A model generated the notes under the pieces. It was not told where the DNA came from, ran no database searches, and saw only the letters and a list, made by a program, of their open reading frames with translations. Shown one piece after another: positions 41,514 to 50,192 of a stretch of 64,000 nt of DNA. Both the position numbers and the translations under genes were made by a program. Positions within the stretch are counted from its first letter, which is position 1; each line of letters starts with the position of its first letter. This DNA comes from Methanomassiliicoccales archaeon UBA280 (GTDB lineage Archaea > Thermoplasmatota > Thermoplasmata > SG8-5): positions 1 through 64,000 of the forward strand of contig DAKD01000004.1 of NCBI GenBank assembly GCA_002499085.1, given 5' to 3'.

Positions 41514-42098
41514 ATGCCCAGAACAGTATATTCGAAGCAAATCGCCGCAGTCATGAAGATGCCTGTCTTCGGCGTGAAGGATTTGACCGGACGAGGGGTT
41601 CCCCCGGCCTATGCCAGACAACGTCTTCACCTGATGTCCGTTTCGGAGAGAATCACCCGCATCGAGCGCGGGAAATACACTGCGACCGGGGACGCAGTCC
41701 TGGTCGCGTCCCATGTTACCCAGCCATGCTATCTTTCCCTGTGGTCTGCCCTGAACTACCGCGGTCTGACTGACCAGATACCGTTCTCCGTGCAGGTCGT
41801 CACATCGCGGAAAAGGTTCGCACGCAGGCTCTCCTTCGCCGGTTCCGAGATACGGTTCTATTGCGTCAGGCCAGGGATGATGTTCGGATACGAACAGGTT
41901 CCGTACGGTGAAGGGCACCGGATACCCATAGCGAAGGCAGAGAAAACGATAATCGACGCCATCTATCTGAACGGGATACCGTTGGAGGATCTCGACAAGG
42001 CAGTGAATTCCGCGGACGAAGCTCTGCTGACGGAATATTCGAAATTGACTGGGAACCGGCGGGTGATTGCCGCTGTGAAGGAGCTGTTGAAATGCTGA
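41514..42098 (+). CDS. AbiEi-type antitoxin/transcriptional regulator
   Basis: About 194 residues. An N-terminal winged helix (FGVKDLTGRGVPPAYARQRLHLMSVSERITRIERGKYTA) and the C-terminal AbiEi domain (ISLWSALNYRGLTDQIPFSVQVVTSRKRFARRL-type pattern, IAKAEKTIIDAIYL). It autoregulates and neutralises the AbiEii nucleotidyltransferase. A TATA box TTTATATATCC (41483-41493) is about 25 bp before the ATG at 41514, suggesting a leaderless transcript. It overlaps the next gene by ATGCTGA. Confidence 0.88.
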   Translation: MPRTVYSKQIAAVMKMPVFGVKDLTGRGVPPAYARQRLHLMSVSERITRIERGKYTATGDAVLVASHVTQPCYLSLWSALNYRGLTDQIPFSVQVVTSRKRFARRLSFAGSEIRFYCVRPGMMFGYEQVPYGEGHRIPIAKAEKTIIDAIYLNGIPLEDLDKAVNSADEALLTEYSKLTGNRRVIAAVKELLKC

Positions 42099-42820
42099 CG
42101 ACCGGCGAGTTGAAGGGCTATGCCCATATGCGTAGGCTCAGGATAGTGGACCACATCTGGAAGGATTACATTCAGGACTTGGCCCTGCACATACTCTTCA
42201 GAAGAACGCCCGGGCTGGTCTTCAGGGGCGGCACCTGCATCTGGAAGGTCTACAGGGGCGACAGATTCTCGGAGGACCTGGACCTTTGCGCAGCAACGGT
42301 GCCGGCGAACATCGGCGAGCATCTGGCGCGCGAACTGGGATTCCTCGGGTTCGAGTGCGGTGTTGAAAGGACAAAGCGCACCGCAAATATGGAGTTCACC
42401 AAGCTGTCCGTGACCTCGCCGACCCATCCCAGACCGGTTCCGCTCCTCGTTGAGATGCTGGAGTCCGCGGATTGCGCTGTCAAGTCGCATATCGTGACGA
42501 TGTATTCACCATACCCGGACGTGCCGCCGGTGGAGATGCGCGTGCCAGAAGCGGGGGACATAGCCTCGGACAAGGTCTCGGCGATATTCGGCAGGGACAA
42601 GGCCCGCGACGTGCACGACCTGTACATCCTGCTGAAACAGGGGGCGAAGCCGGACATGGCGGATGTGAGGCGCAAGATACCCGATTTCACCCTGCCGGGC
42701 CTCAAGAGGAAGATGGAGGAGAAGCGCAAGGGCTGGAAGGCGCTGGAGCCACTTTTAGTTGCGAGGTTGCCGGCGCTGGAGGAGGAGATGCAGTACATAA
42801 TGGGGTGCATTGCGGACTGA
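42092..42820 (+). CDS. AbiEii-type nucleotidyltransferase toxin
   Basis: 242 residues. The nucleotidyltransferase motif appears as FRGGTCIWKVYRGDRFSEDLDL (GG then S-x-DLDL), followed by KLSVTSP..PVPLLVEML (third Asp/Glu) and the RDVHDLYILLKQG motif. The type IV-like AbiE system blocks growth upon phage attack, probably by modifying tRNA or GTP pools. The gene is followed at once by a GAGAGA element. Confidence 0.88.
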   Translation: MLTTGELKGYAHMRRLRIVDHIWKDYIQDLALHILFRRTPGLVFRGGTCIWKVYRGDRFSEDLDLCAATVPANIGEHLARELGFLGFECGVERTKRTANMEFTKLSVTSPTHPRPVPLLVEMLESADCAVKSHIVTMYSPYPDVPPVEMRVPEAGDIASDKVSAIFGRDKARDVHDLYILLKQGAKPDMADVRRKIPDFTLPGLKRKMEEKRKGWKALEPLLVARLPALEEEMQYIMGCIAD

Positions 42821-42854
42821 TGCGCTGTTCAGTTGAAATGGATCCGGGAAGGAT

Positions 42855-42964
42855 GAGAGAGACGATTCCGTGCGACCTGTGCAAGAGTTGATAATATGGA
42901 TCCCCGACCTCCGTTCCAAATGTCCCGCAGGACTTTGGATACAGCTTAAGACAGGCGGGGCATG
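42855..42964 (+). repeat. GAGAGAAACG element (short copy at 42.9 kb)
   Basis: GAGAGAGACG, then CGTGCGACCTGTGCAAGAG, TGATAATATGGATCCCC, then hairpin TCCAAA-TG-TCC/GGA-C-TTTGGA and the end GGCGGGGCATG. The first 40 bp are nearly identical to 49940-49980. The inner hairpins of longer copies are missing. The hairpin is shared with 23712-23736. Confidence 0.75.
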
Positions 42965-43025
42965 CTGGTCCCAGATTCTCTGCTAATATTCTGCCCGGTC
43001 GGCGTTCCGCGGACGCCAGCCGGTC

Positions 43026-43076
43026 TTACCAATCTATTGTCCATGTTGTATCAGCCGGCACATGCACCCAGTACCC
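43026..43076 (-). pseudogene. Relic of the 3' end of a surface-protein gene
   Basis: The 16 codons GYWVHVPADTTWTIDW plus stop duplicate the last codons of the intact gene that ends at 43207 (GYWIHVPADTIWIIDW). Differences fall mostly at third codon positions, so this was once a working paralogue. Everything upstream is lost; the hairpin element at 43077 directly abuts the fragment. Confidence 0.75.
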
Positions 43077-43201
43077 GAGTATTTCCTTTTGAAGCTTCGA
43101 ACTGCGCTGGTTCACCTTTCGCAAAAGGAAATATTCAGAAAAGGAAAACTCCAGGTGAACCTGCTCGTTCTCAGCACCACTGGCGTTTTGATTAACGCCA
43201 G
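43077..43201. repeat. Hairpin element between surface gene and its relic
   Basis: TATTTCCTTTTG/CAAAAGGAAATA (43080-43091 with 43122-43133), GGTTCACCT/AGGTGAACC (43109-43117 with 43153-43161) and TGGCGTT/AACGCCA (43181-43200). The first hairpin and its flanks (GAG..., ...TTCAG) correspond to 23498-23553 with changed but still paired bases. Confidence 0.75.
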
Positions 43202-43206
43202 GAACC

Positions 43207-46200
43207 CTACCAATCGATAATCCAGATTGTATCAGCGGGTACGTGAATCCAATATCCCTCACCCGGCTTCATCATATAGGTGGGTCCAATCTCCGAAATC
43301 AAGTTCGGAGAGCCGGAATCGAAGGCCTCCACGCGGTCCGCGCCTGTGCCCCAGAGGGCTGTGGACATCATTTGTTCAGCTTGAGTGGGGTAGCCCACCA
43401 GATTCCAGCCGGCATGGAGTGTTATCTGGGTGGAGGCCGGGACCTCGCCGGTCACGGTCAGGTTGGTGTATGCGGTCGCGTGGACCCAGAATCCCATGGT
43501 CCTGTCGATGCTGGCAAGGTCATTAACAGTTCCCCCGGGCCGGTAGGTCTTCCAGGGGTCTGCTGGGTCGGTGCTCGAGAAATATTTCACGACGTCGTAC
43601 TGGCCGGAGATTGAGGCCAGGACCGTGGAAATGTCGGTATAGGCCATCTCCAGGGGGATGGAGACGAGGTTCCAGCCGACGTAGATTGGGATGGAGAATT
43701 CCTCGGGGGTGGATGGGGTCCAGGGAGACATCAGGGGGTAGTTGTCCCGGGCTCCGGTGCCGCCCTGGATGTTGGTGTAGGGGGTGTCGCCGATGCCGTC
43801 TGGACCGGATAGATTCTGGCCGGGTCCGGAAAATAAATCTGTGCCATTGTAGTCCGACCAATAGTTGCCGCCGGAGGGGTAGCCGTTGTGCCAGAAGTTC
43901 AAAGCACTATTATCCCTATATTCTGTGTTGTTAGTAAAAGTATTATAGTATACATGTACCGCTTCTGAATCATCTAAATATATACCGAACCATGTATTAT
44001 CGCTTACTGTGTTATTAATAATAAACGAATTCGATGACATTCTAATTTCAATGCCATAATCATCATTTTGAAGTATGTTATTTTCAATAAAAACCTCATT
44101 GGAGAAGATGGTAGAAAATCCCCACCAGATATTATCCTTTATAATATTACTAAATATCCTTATTATGTTTGTTTCTACACACCCAATTCCACCTCCATTG
44201 AGTGTAATATAATTCTTTTCGATTGTTAGGTTGGTTACGAATTCCTCAGTGGCAATGCCCTGATACACATTCGATCCTATTATATTGTCCAATATATTGA
44301 AACCGTTTCCTTTAATAATGCGAATTCCAAAATCGTTGTATGTAATTTCATTTTGTGAAACTACCCCCATCGATGAATTATATAGCTGAATTCCAATGTT
44401 TCCAAAATAAAAAGCATCATTGCCGGTCGCTTCATGTACATCACATGAAACTATCGAAAAATACTCAGTGGTGTTGCCCACAAAAATGCAATACCCGTAC
44501 CCAGTCCCATTGACATCCCAGCCCTCGATTATCCACGGGTTCCAAACAGTCCCGTTCCCCGTGGCCCAGTTCACAACCCCGTGTGCCTCGTCGAAGTCTG
44601 CGTTGGAGTTGATGCGGATGGGCAGGTGCGGTGTATATTGAGGTTCCTCGCCCCAAGGCGTCATCAGCGGGTAGTTGTCCTGGGCACCGGAGCCACCCTG
44701 GATGTTGGTGTAGGGGGTGTCGCCGATGCCGTCACTGCCAGTCAGATTCTGGCCTGGGCCGGAATAGATATCAGTGCCGTTATAGTCGGACCAGTAGTTG
44801 CCGCCGGAGGGGTAGCCGTTGTCCCAGGAGTTGCCGGTGCCGTTGTCGGTTGCTTGGAGTGTGTTATTGATGAATTGATTATGGAAGATTAAATTATTGT
44901 TGGATGGAAAATCTTTACGAGCTATTACGATTTCATAATCGTTTCCATCATAATGACTCCCTATAATTGTCTGGTTATTTTTGAAATCAAACGATTCAAT
45001 GCGATAATTATCTTTGATGCATTGAGTGGAATTATCTGACCATATAACCAAACTGTAATTTGAGCCATTGATTTGCGCCCATAATAAATCCCCATTGTCA
45101 TTAATGCGTAAAGCGTGGTCTGTATATCCATTGGATGTAATTTGTGTTGTACTTGAGCCATTCCAAAGGTAAATTTCATTGTTTGCTTCCCAAGCAATTT
45201 GCCCCATATTATTGATTTTTGGATAGCGGTCATTATAGCCATTTGAAGTTATTTGATTGGTGCTTCCCCCCTCCCAAACAAAGATTTCATAATCTCCAGC
45301 AAAACCTTCCCATGTTACTTGTCCGATATTGTTAATTTGTGGAAGTAAATCATTGTATGAATTGCTGGTTAGTTGTGTTATCGCGCCATCCCAGAAGAAT
45401 ATTTCATCATCAACTCCATCAAATGAACGCCAGGTTATTTCTCCGAGATCATTCAATTGCGGATAGAGGTCTCTTCTTGTATTGCTGGTTATTTGTATTA
45501 CTTGTGTTGAATCCCAAAAGAAGATTTCTCGTTCACCTGAAGCAGTGTATCCTTGCCAAGCAATTTGATCATTGTTATTTATCTCAGGATTAGAATCACT
45601 ATATGTATTATTTGAAATTTGGATAATTTCTGAACCATCCCAGAACATTATTTCTGAATCACCTGAATCAGCTCCTTGCCAGGTTATGTGGCCATTTGAA
45701 TTGATTCTTGGGTCCATATCAAAGTAATTATTATTTGTGATTTGAATGGTTTCTGAACCGTCCCAATACATTATCTCATAGTCATTTCCATCATAAATAG
45801 TCCATACGGCACATCCATTGGAATTAATTTTAGAAGAAGTGTCATCCATTGAATTGTTGGTGATCTGATTTATCTTATAACCATCAGACTTGCTCATAAG
45901 AATTCCATGTTCATTATTCATTAGAATATTATCTTCGATATTGCAATATTGAGCACTAACGAGTTCGACGCCAGCATCGCCAGGGAGACTGCCACTGTTC
46001 TGTATTGTGAATTTCTTAATAACAACTCCGTCAACTGAAATAAAAATTACATCTCCGAAATTCATTCCATCAATGATCGTCGTATTCACATCCTTGCCAA
46101 TTAATGTCAGGGATTTACTAATAATCACATTCTCGTAATACGTCCCATTCGCAACCTCGATTGTGTGTCCATTCAATGTGCCAGGGTCATCAATGGCGGC

Positions 46201-47847
46201 CTGTATCTCGTTGAAATATTCGTCAGTGTTGATGTTGTGGACTGGACCTCCCGCAGGGGATTCCCCCCAGGGAGCCATCAGCGGATAATTATCTTGAGCG
46301 CTAGTGAAGACATACGGCGTATCCCCAATACCGTCGCTTCCCGTGATGTTTTGGCTTGGACCAGAGTACATATCCGTGCCATTGTAGTCGGACCAGTAGT
46401 TGCCGCCGGAGGGGTAGCCGTTGTGCCACTGGTTTGAGCATATATCATACGCTTGGTTTGCGTTGCCGACGATGTTGTTGTGGTATATCCTGTTGTTGTC
46501 GCTCGACCAGCGCAAGTAGAATCCATAATTATTGTTCATTGAAACAGTGTTGTTGGCGAAGGTGTTGTTGTTGCTGGAGATGTAGAGATAGATGCCGTCC
46601 AAGTTGTTCGAGGATAGGGTGTTGTTAGCGATGATGTTGCTACTGGAGGAAGAGAGATAGATGCCCCGTTGGTTGTTCGAGACGGCGTTATTGCAGATGG
46701 TGTTGCTACCGGAGGAAGAGAAGTGGATGCCGTTCCAGTTGTTCGAGGACACGGTGTTGTTGGCGATGTTGTTGTAGTTGCTGGAAGAGTAGAGATAAAT
46801 GCCATAACCGTTGTTCTTGGCAGTGTTGTTGGCGATGGTGTTACTATTGGAAGATTCGAGGTTGATGCCGTCGTCGTTGTTCAAGGCGGTGTTGTTGGCA
46901 ATGGTGTTGCTGTTGGAGTAGCCGAGGCAGATGCCGCCATCCATGTTGTTTGAAGCGTTGTTATTGAAGATTGTGCCGTTCTGGACGTTATACAGAATTA
47001 ATCCCGAAACAGAATAAAAGAAAGTAAAATTGCACCATGCGTCATGCAAATAACAATTCTGGATAGTGAAATAATCCGATGTGTTCCCAACATATATGCA
47101 ATATCCAAAGCTGGTCCCGTTGATGTCGTAGTTCTCGATTATCCAGGGGTTCCAAACAGTCCCGTTTCCCGTGGCCCAGTTCACTACTCCATGGGCCTCA
47201 TCGAAGTCCGCGTTGGAGTTGATGCGGATGGGAACGTGGGGCAGATACGAAACGCCGCTGACGACTGAAAAGTGATAAATCACCGATGAGAACCGTTCAT
47301 GTAAGATTCTCCCGGTCTGGGCATGGAGCTGCAGAGTGTGGTTGCCCTGGTTCAGGATCGCTGTGTCTATGGTAATCCTGTATGTTAGCTGGCCCAGGTA
47401 GCCGTACCCATACCCGAAATCATACCCGTAGCCGTAATTGTAATCGTAGCCATACAAGTAACCATAGTCATAATAGTAATAGCCATACCCGTAGCCATAT
47501 CCGTAATCCGGGCTGTACTGGCTGAGCAGCGTGACATTGATGCCTGGAGGCAGGTATATGGGTGCTCCTTCGACAGTGAAGGAGGCATTGAGGGTTGTGG
47601 CCCCCTTTATATCCATCGAAACATAGTTGATGGGGATCCGCTCGCCGACCTCGATCGCGATGCTTCCGAGGATGTCGATTGTCCCGCCCTGGGTGTATTC
47701 GGTTTCAAGGTTTTGGACTGTAACAATGACTGCGCCCGCATTCCCCGGCAGCAGCGTGAACACTGTGCCGATGAAGATACAGGCAACCAGTAATGAACAT
47801 ATTTTCCTTTTCCACTCCTCTTTGAACCCCATTTCTATCCAGTGCAA
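43207..47847 (-). CDS. Giant surface protein: parallel beta-helix plus propeller-like repeats
   Basis: 1546 residues. Signal segment LLVACIFIGTVFTLLPGNAGA near the N-terminus, then a Tyr/Gly-rich tract (about residues 120-160, DYGYGYGYGYYYY and YDYNYGYGYDFGYG). NosD-type right-handed beta-helix repeats (NTIANNT, GIYLYSSSNYNN) follow. A TolB-like propeller region (about 660-960) has repeats such as ITSNGYNDRYPKINNMGQIAW. Then a second beta-helix, and a C-terminal domain (VGWNLVSIPLE, GWNLVGYPT). The module NGYPSGGNYWSDYNGTD..SGP.QN..GSDGIGDTPY occurs three times. No PGF-CTERM or C-terminal membrane segment. Secreted or S-layer-associated, possibly for adhesion or polysaccharide binding. Confidence 0.85.
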   Translation of the reverse strand: MHWIEMGFKEEWKRKICSLLVACIFIGTVFTLLPGNAGAVIVTVQNLETEYTQGGTIDILGSIAIEVGERIPINYVSMDIKGATTLNASFTVEGAPIYLPPGINVTLLSQYSPDYGYGYGYGYYYYDYGYLYGYDYNYGYGYDFGYGYGYLGQLTYRITIDTAILNQGNHTLQLHAQTGRILHERFSSVIYHFSVVSGVSYLPHVPIRINSNADFDEAHGVVNWATGNGTVWNPWIIENYDINGTSFGYCIYVGNTSDYFTIQNCYLHDAWCNFTFFYSVSGLILYNVQNGTIFNNNASNNMDGGICLGYSNSNTIANNTALNNDDGINLESSNSNTIANNTAKNNGYGIYLYSSSNYNNIANNTVSSNNWNGIHFSSSGSNTICNNAVSNNQRGIYLSSSSSNIIANNTLSSNNLDGIYLYISSNNNTFANNTVSMNNNYGFYLRWSSDNNRIYHNNIVGNANQAYDICSNQWHNGYPSGGNYWSDYNGTDMYSGPSQNITGSDGIGDTPYVFTSAQDNYPLMAPWGESPAGGPVHNINTDEYFNEIQAAIDDPGTLNGHTIEVANGTYYENVIISKSLTLIGKDVNTTIIDGMNFGDVIFISVDGVVIKKFTIQNSGSLPGDAGVELVSAQYCNIEDNILMNNEHGILMSKSDGYKINQITNNSMDDTSSKINSNGCAVWTIYDGNDYEIMYWDGSETIQITNNNYFDMDPRINSNGHITWQGADSGDSEIMFWDGSEIIQISNNTYSDSNPEINNNDQIAWQGYTASGEREIFFWDSTQVIQITSNTRRDLYPQLNDLGEITWRSFDGVDDEIFFWDGAITQLTSNSYNDLLPQINNIGQVTWEGFAGDYEIFVWEGGSTNQITSNGYNDRYPKINNMGQIAWEANNEIYLWNGSSTTQITSNGYTDHALRINDNGDLLWAQINGSNYSLVIWSDNSTQCIKDNYRIESFDFKNNQTIIGSHYDGNDYEIVIARKDFPSNNNLIFHNQFINNTLQATDNGTGNSWDNGYPSGGNYWSDYNGTDIYSGPGQNLTGSDGIGDTPYTNIQGGSGAQDNYPLMTPWGEEPQYTPHLPIRINSNADFDEAHGVVNWATGNGTVWNPWIIEGWDVNGTGYGYCIFVGNTTEYFSIVSCDVHEATGNDAFYFGNIGIQLYNSSMGVVSQNEITYNDFGIRIIKGNGFNILDNIIGSNVYQGIATEEFVTNLTIEKNYITLNGGGIGCVETNIIRIFSNIIKDNIWWGFSTIFSNEVFIENNILQNDDYGIEIRMSSNSFIINNTVSDNTWFGIYLDDSEAVHVYYNTFTNNTEYRDNSALNFWHNGYPSGGNYWSDYNGTDLFSGPGQNLSGPDGIGDTPYTNIQGGTGARDNYPLMSPWTPSTPEEFSIPIYVGWNLVSIPLEMAYTDISTVLASISGQYDVVKYFSSTDPADPWKTYRPGGTVNDLASIDRTMGFWVHATAYTNLTVTGEVPASTQITLHAGWNLVGYPTQAEQMMSTALWGTGADRVEAFDSGSPNLISEIGPTYMMKPGEGYWIHVPADTIWIIDW

Positions 47848-47909
47848 GTAGGCCTTAGACTTATTTATCGTTTTGCATCGAAACCTTAAATAGCGTTTCC
47901 ATTGTTCCG
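47848..47909. promoter_or_regulatory. Divergent promoters of surface protein and GT-C gene
   Basis: Minus-strand GATAAATAAG (about 47856-47866) and plus-strand CCTTAAATAG (about 47884-47893) are TATA-like, each about 20-25 bp from its start codon, suggesting nearly leaderless divergent transcripts. Confidence 0.5.
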
Positions 47910-49679
47910 ATGTTGATGTTCATCGGGGATTGTATCCTGGCATTGATCGCCTATCCTGCCTTGCTGATTTTGCCGGGTCTGTTCTGGACTTTCATGTTCA
48001 AGGGCCGCACAGCCGGAGCCCTGGCAAGGCTGGTAATTTCCGCTGGAATTTCCATTTCTGCGGTGACAACATGTGTTTTCGTCTCATACCGATTCCTTGG
48101 TTGGAATATGAATCTGCCCACGGTTCTTGCGGTATTGATTGCGGTTACCCTGTTTCCGCTTCTCATTGCTCTGGTGGCAGGTTTCGTGCCTATGAAACAC
48201 GGCGTTTCAACTCCGAGGAAGATGCTGGGCGACGCTAAGGATTTCATCCTGGGATTCTTCAAACTTGGTAACTATAAGCCCAGGCACCGGGTCATTCTGG
48301 CCCTTATCCTGCTGCTTGGAATAGTCCTGACACTTGCCCCACACTTCGGTTACGGCCTCCCGATACACACTGACGAATGGCATTACATGGCCTGTTCGGA
48401 CAACCTGATCAATCAGGAGAGTCAGAACCCGACCAGCCTGTATTATGATAATAGCCAGTCAAGACCCCAGTACTGGGAGATGGGCTTCATCCTATTCCTC
48501 TCGGCCATGAAGGTCGGGAGCGGTATCTCATGGCCTTTCCTCTTCACGACGCTCCCGTGCATCCTGTTTTCCATGGCCTTACTGACTGCCTATCTCATCG
48601 GGAAAAAACACAATTGGGGCCTTCAGGCTGCTTTCCTCCTGGCCCTGACACCCTCGACCCTCAGGTTCCTCGGGCCCGCGTTCCTGGTCCCGGCCAGCAT
48701 CGGGATATTGATGGTTGTGTTGTCATTATATTTGATTGCCTGTATAAAAATAAAATGGAAATATCCGTTAATCATGCTGGCACTGCTGTTCACGTTCATT
48801 TGCCATCCGCCTTCGGGCGGCTATCTCTTCATCGTGATGACTGCCTCGGCCCTGGTGTTATTTGCGCGGAAGGAAAGAAAGGAAGCAATGTACTTGGGCG
48901 GTATCCTGCTCCTGTTCCTTGCCACAGCTTTTACCGTTCCCCTGAATTTCATGGAGGGAATGAGCTGGTCCACGCTTACCCGAGGGTCTATTTTCTTCCT
49001 GCCCCATCTGACCGCATCGGAGTATCTAGATCTCACTAGCTTTATAGTCCCAGTACTGGCTGTGATAGGCGCCATATTCATCATGAAGAAAAGACAGAGA
49101 GCCGGCCAGACGGTTACTCTGGCATTGTTTTCTATGATTGCCTTTGTTCTGGTCATCTATTGTGTCTACCCGAATTTCTTCTCTGTCCAGGCAGTGTTCG
49201 ACCGGGCAATCATGGTCATCTTGATTCTCGTGGGAATCGTTGCCGGGGCAGGGCTGGCTGTGTTCCAAAGGAATGTCTCGAAACCCTTCTCGGTAATCCT
49301 CATCTGCTGCATTCTGGCACTGTCGCTGAACTCACATTCTGGCGAATCATACTACCACATCATCAGCCAGGATGAATACGATGATTTTCAGTGGATAAGG
49401 GAGAACCTGAATTCGACATATGAGAGGGCAATTCTCGACCCATGGAAGGCCGTGGCTTTCACTCCGGTTACCGGAAAGATGGTGTTTTATGCCATCCCGC
49501 AGGGACCCGGAGACGACATGGGAACGAAAATCAATCAAATCAATGCGTTCTTCGCCGGGGGATGCACTGACACTGCCTTCTTGGTATCCAATGAGATCGA
49601 CATTGTCTACACGCACGGCATCTGCAACAATCCTGACCTGGTCGGGGTGAGGAACGGCGTGTATATATTCGAAGGATGA
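47910..49679 (+). CDS. GT-C-like multi-pass membrane glycosyltransferase
   Basis: 589 residues, about 13 membrane segments followed by a soluble C-terminal domain of about 110 residues. The first large outside loop holds HTDEWHYMACSDNLI with an acidic residue where GT-C enzymes have their catalytic Asp (DxD-like). Lipid-linked sugar donors would be used at the outer face. Its divergent pairing with a large surface protein suggests glycosylation of that protein. Membership in GT-C is an inference from topology and this motif. Confidence 0.65.
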   Translation: MLMFIGDCILALIAYPALLILPGLFWTFMFKGRTAGALARLVISAGISISAVTTCVFVSYRFLGWNMNLPTVLAVLIAVTLFPLLIALVAGFVPMKHGVSTPRKMLGDAKDFILGFFKLGNYKPRHRVILALILLLGIVLTLAPHFGYGLPIHTDEWHYMACSDNLINQESQNPTSLYYDNSQSRPQYWEMGFILFLSAMKVGSGISWPFLFTTLPCILFSMALLTAYLIGKKHNWGLQAAFLLALTPSTLRFLGPAFLVPASIGILMVVLSLYLIACIKIKWKYPLIMLALLFTFICHPPSGGYLFIVMTASALVLFARKERKEAMYLGGILLLFLATAFTVPLNFMEGMSWSTLTRGSIFFLPHLTASEYLDLTSFIVPVLAVIGAIFIMKKRQRAGQTVTLALFSMIAFVLVIYCVYPNFFSVQAVFDRAIMVILILVGIVAGAGLAVFQRNVSKPFSVILICCILALSLNSHSGESYYHIISQDEYDDFQWIRENLNSTYERAILDPWKAVAFTPVTGKMVFYAIPQGPGDDMGTKINQINAFFAGGCTDTAFLVSNEIDIVYTHGICNNPDLVGVRNGVYIFEG

Positions 49680-49721
49680 GAGAAACGATTCGCGCAGGAC
49701 AGGAATACCCAGCCATCCATT

Positions 49722-49919
49722 CATGCCCCGCCTGATGGTGACAATATATTGGCTGAAGGGCGGGGTAGGGTATCGAAGTGGTAAACTTCGATGATTGTGA
49801 TGCATAGAGTGTATTTCTCCCTCCAAGCCTTGCCTGTAAGGGCAGGGTATGAGGCCCATCCAACGTTCACCAAGGCCTCCCCAAACTCATGGCTCTTGCA
49901 CTGGAACGATTCTTTCATA
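49722..49919 (-). repeat. GAGAGAAACG element (minus copy at 49.7 kb)
   Basis: On the minus strand: GAAAGAATCGTTCCAGTGCAAGAGCC, hairpin GAGGCC/GGCCTC around GAACGTT, hairpin CCCTGCC/GGCAAGG, hairpin around TCGAAGTTTACCACTTCGA, and CCCCGCCCTTCAGCC...CCATCAGGCGGGGCATG. Same order of parts as 16811-17009. A further GAGAGAAACG at 49678 lies just outside its CATG end. No gene in 49680-50192. Confidence 0.8.
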
Positions 49920-49932
49920 CTTTGCCAAGCTA

Positions 49933-50172
49933 GAGAGAAACGCAGCCGTGCGACCTGTGCAAGAGCTGATAATATGGATCCCCGGCCCCCAGTTCTCTTG
50001 ATGCTATCATCAGCCGGGGCTTCAAGGGATGCTATGCACGCAGTGAAAAGCGCACTCAGGCGCTTTGAAAATGCAACCCCGCCCTCACAACGAATGGTGC
50101 GCCATTCGTCTCGTTCGCATCGATGGTGTGAGATTGCCTGAGGGCTACGATGCTCGCACAGGCGGGGCATGC
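49933..50172 (+). repeat. GAGAGAAACG element (plus copy at 49.9 kb)
   Basis: GAGAGAAACG, CGTGCGACCTGTGCAAGAGC, TGATAATATGGATCCCC, hairpin CCCCGGC/GCCGGGG then CTTCAAGGGAT, hairpin AGCGC/GCGCT, then CCCCGCC at 50082 paired with GGCGGGG at 50161 around an inner hairpin (CGAATGG/CCATTCG), and CATG. It lies beside the minus copy, with the two GTGCAAGAGC ends facing each other. Confidence 0.8.
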
Positions 50173-50192
50173 CGCCGTGAAAAGCCTTAAAT

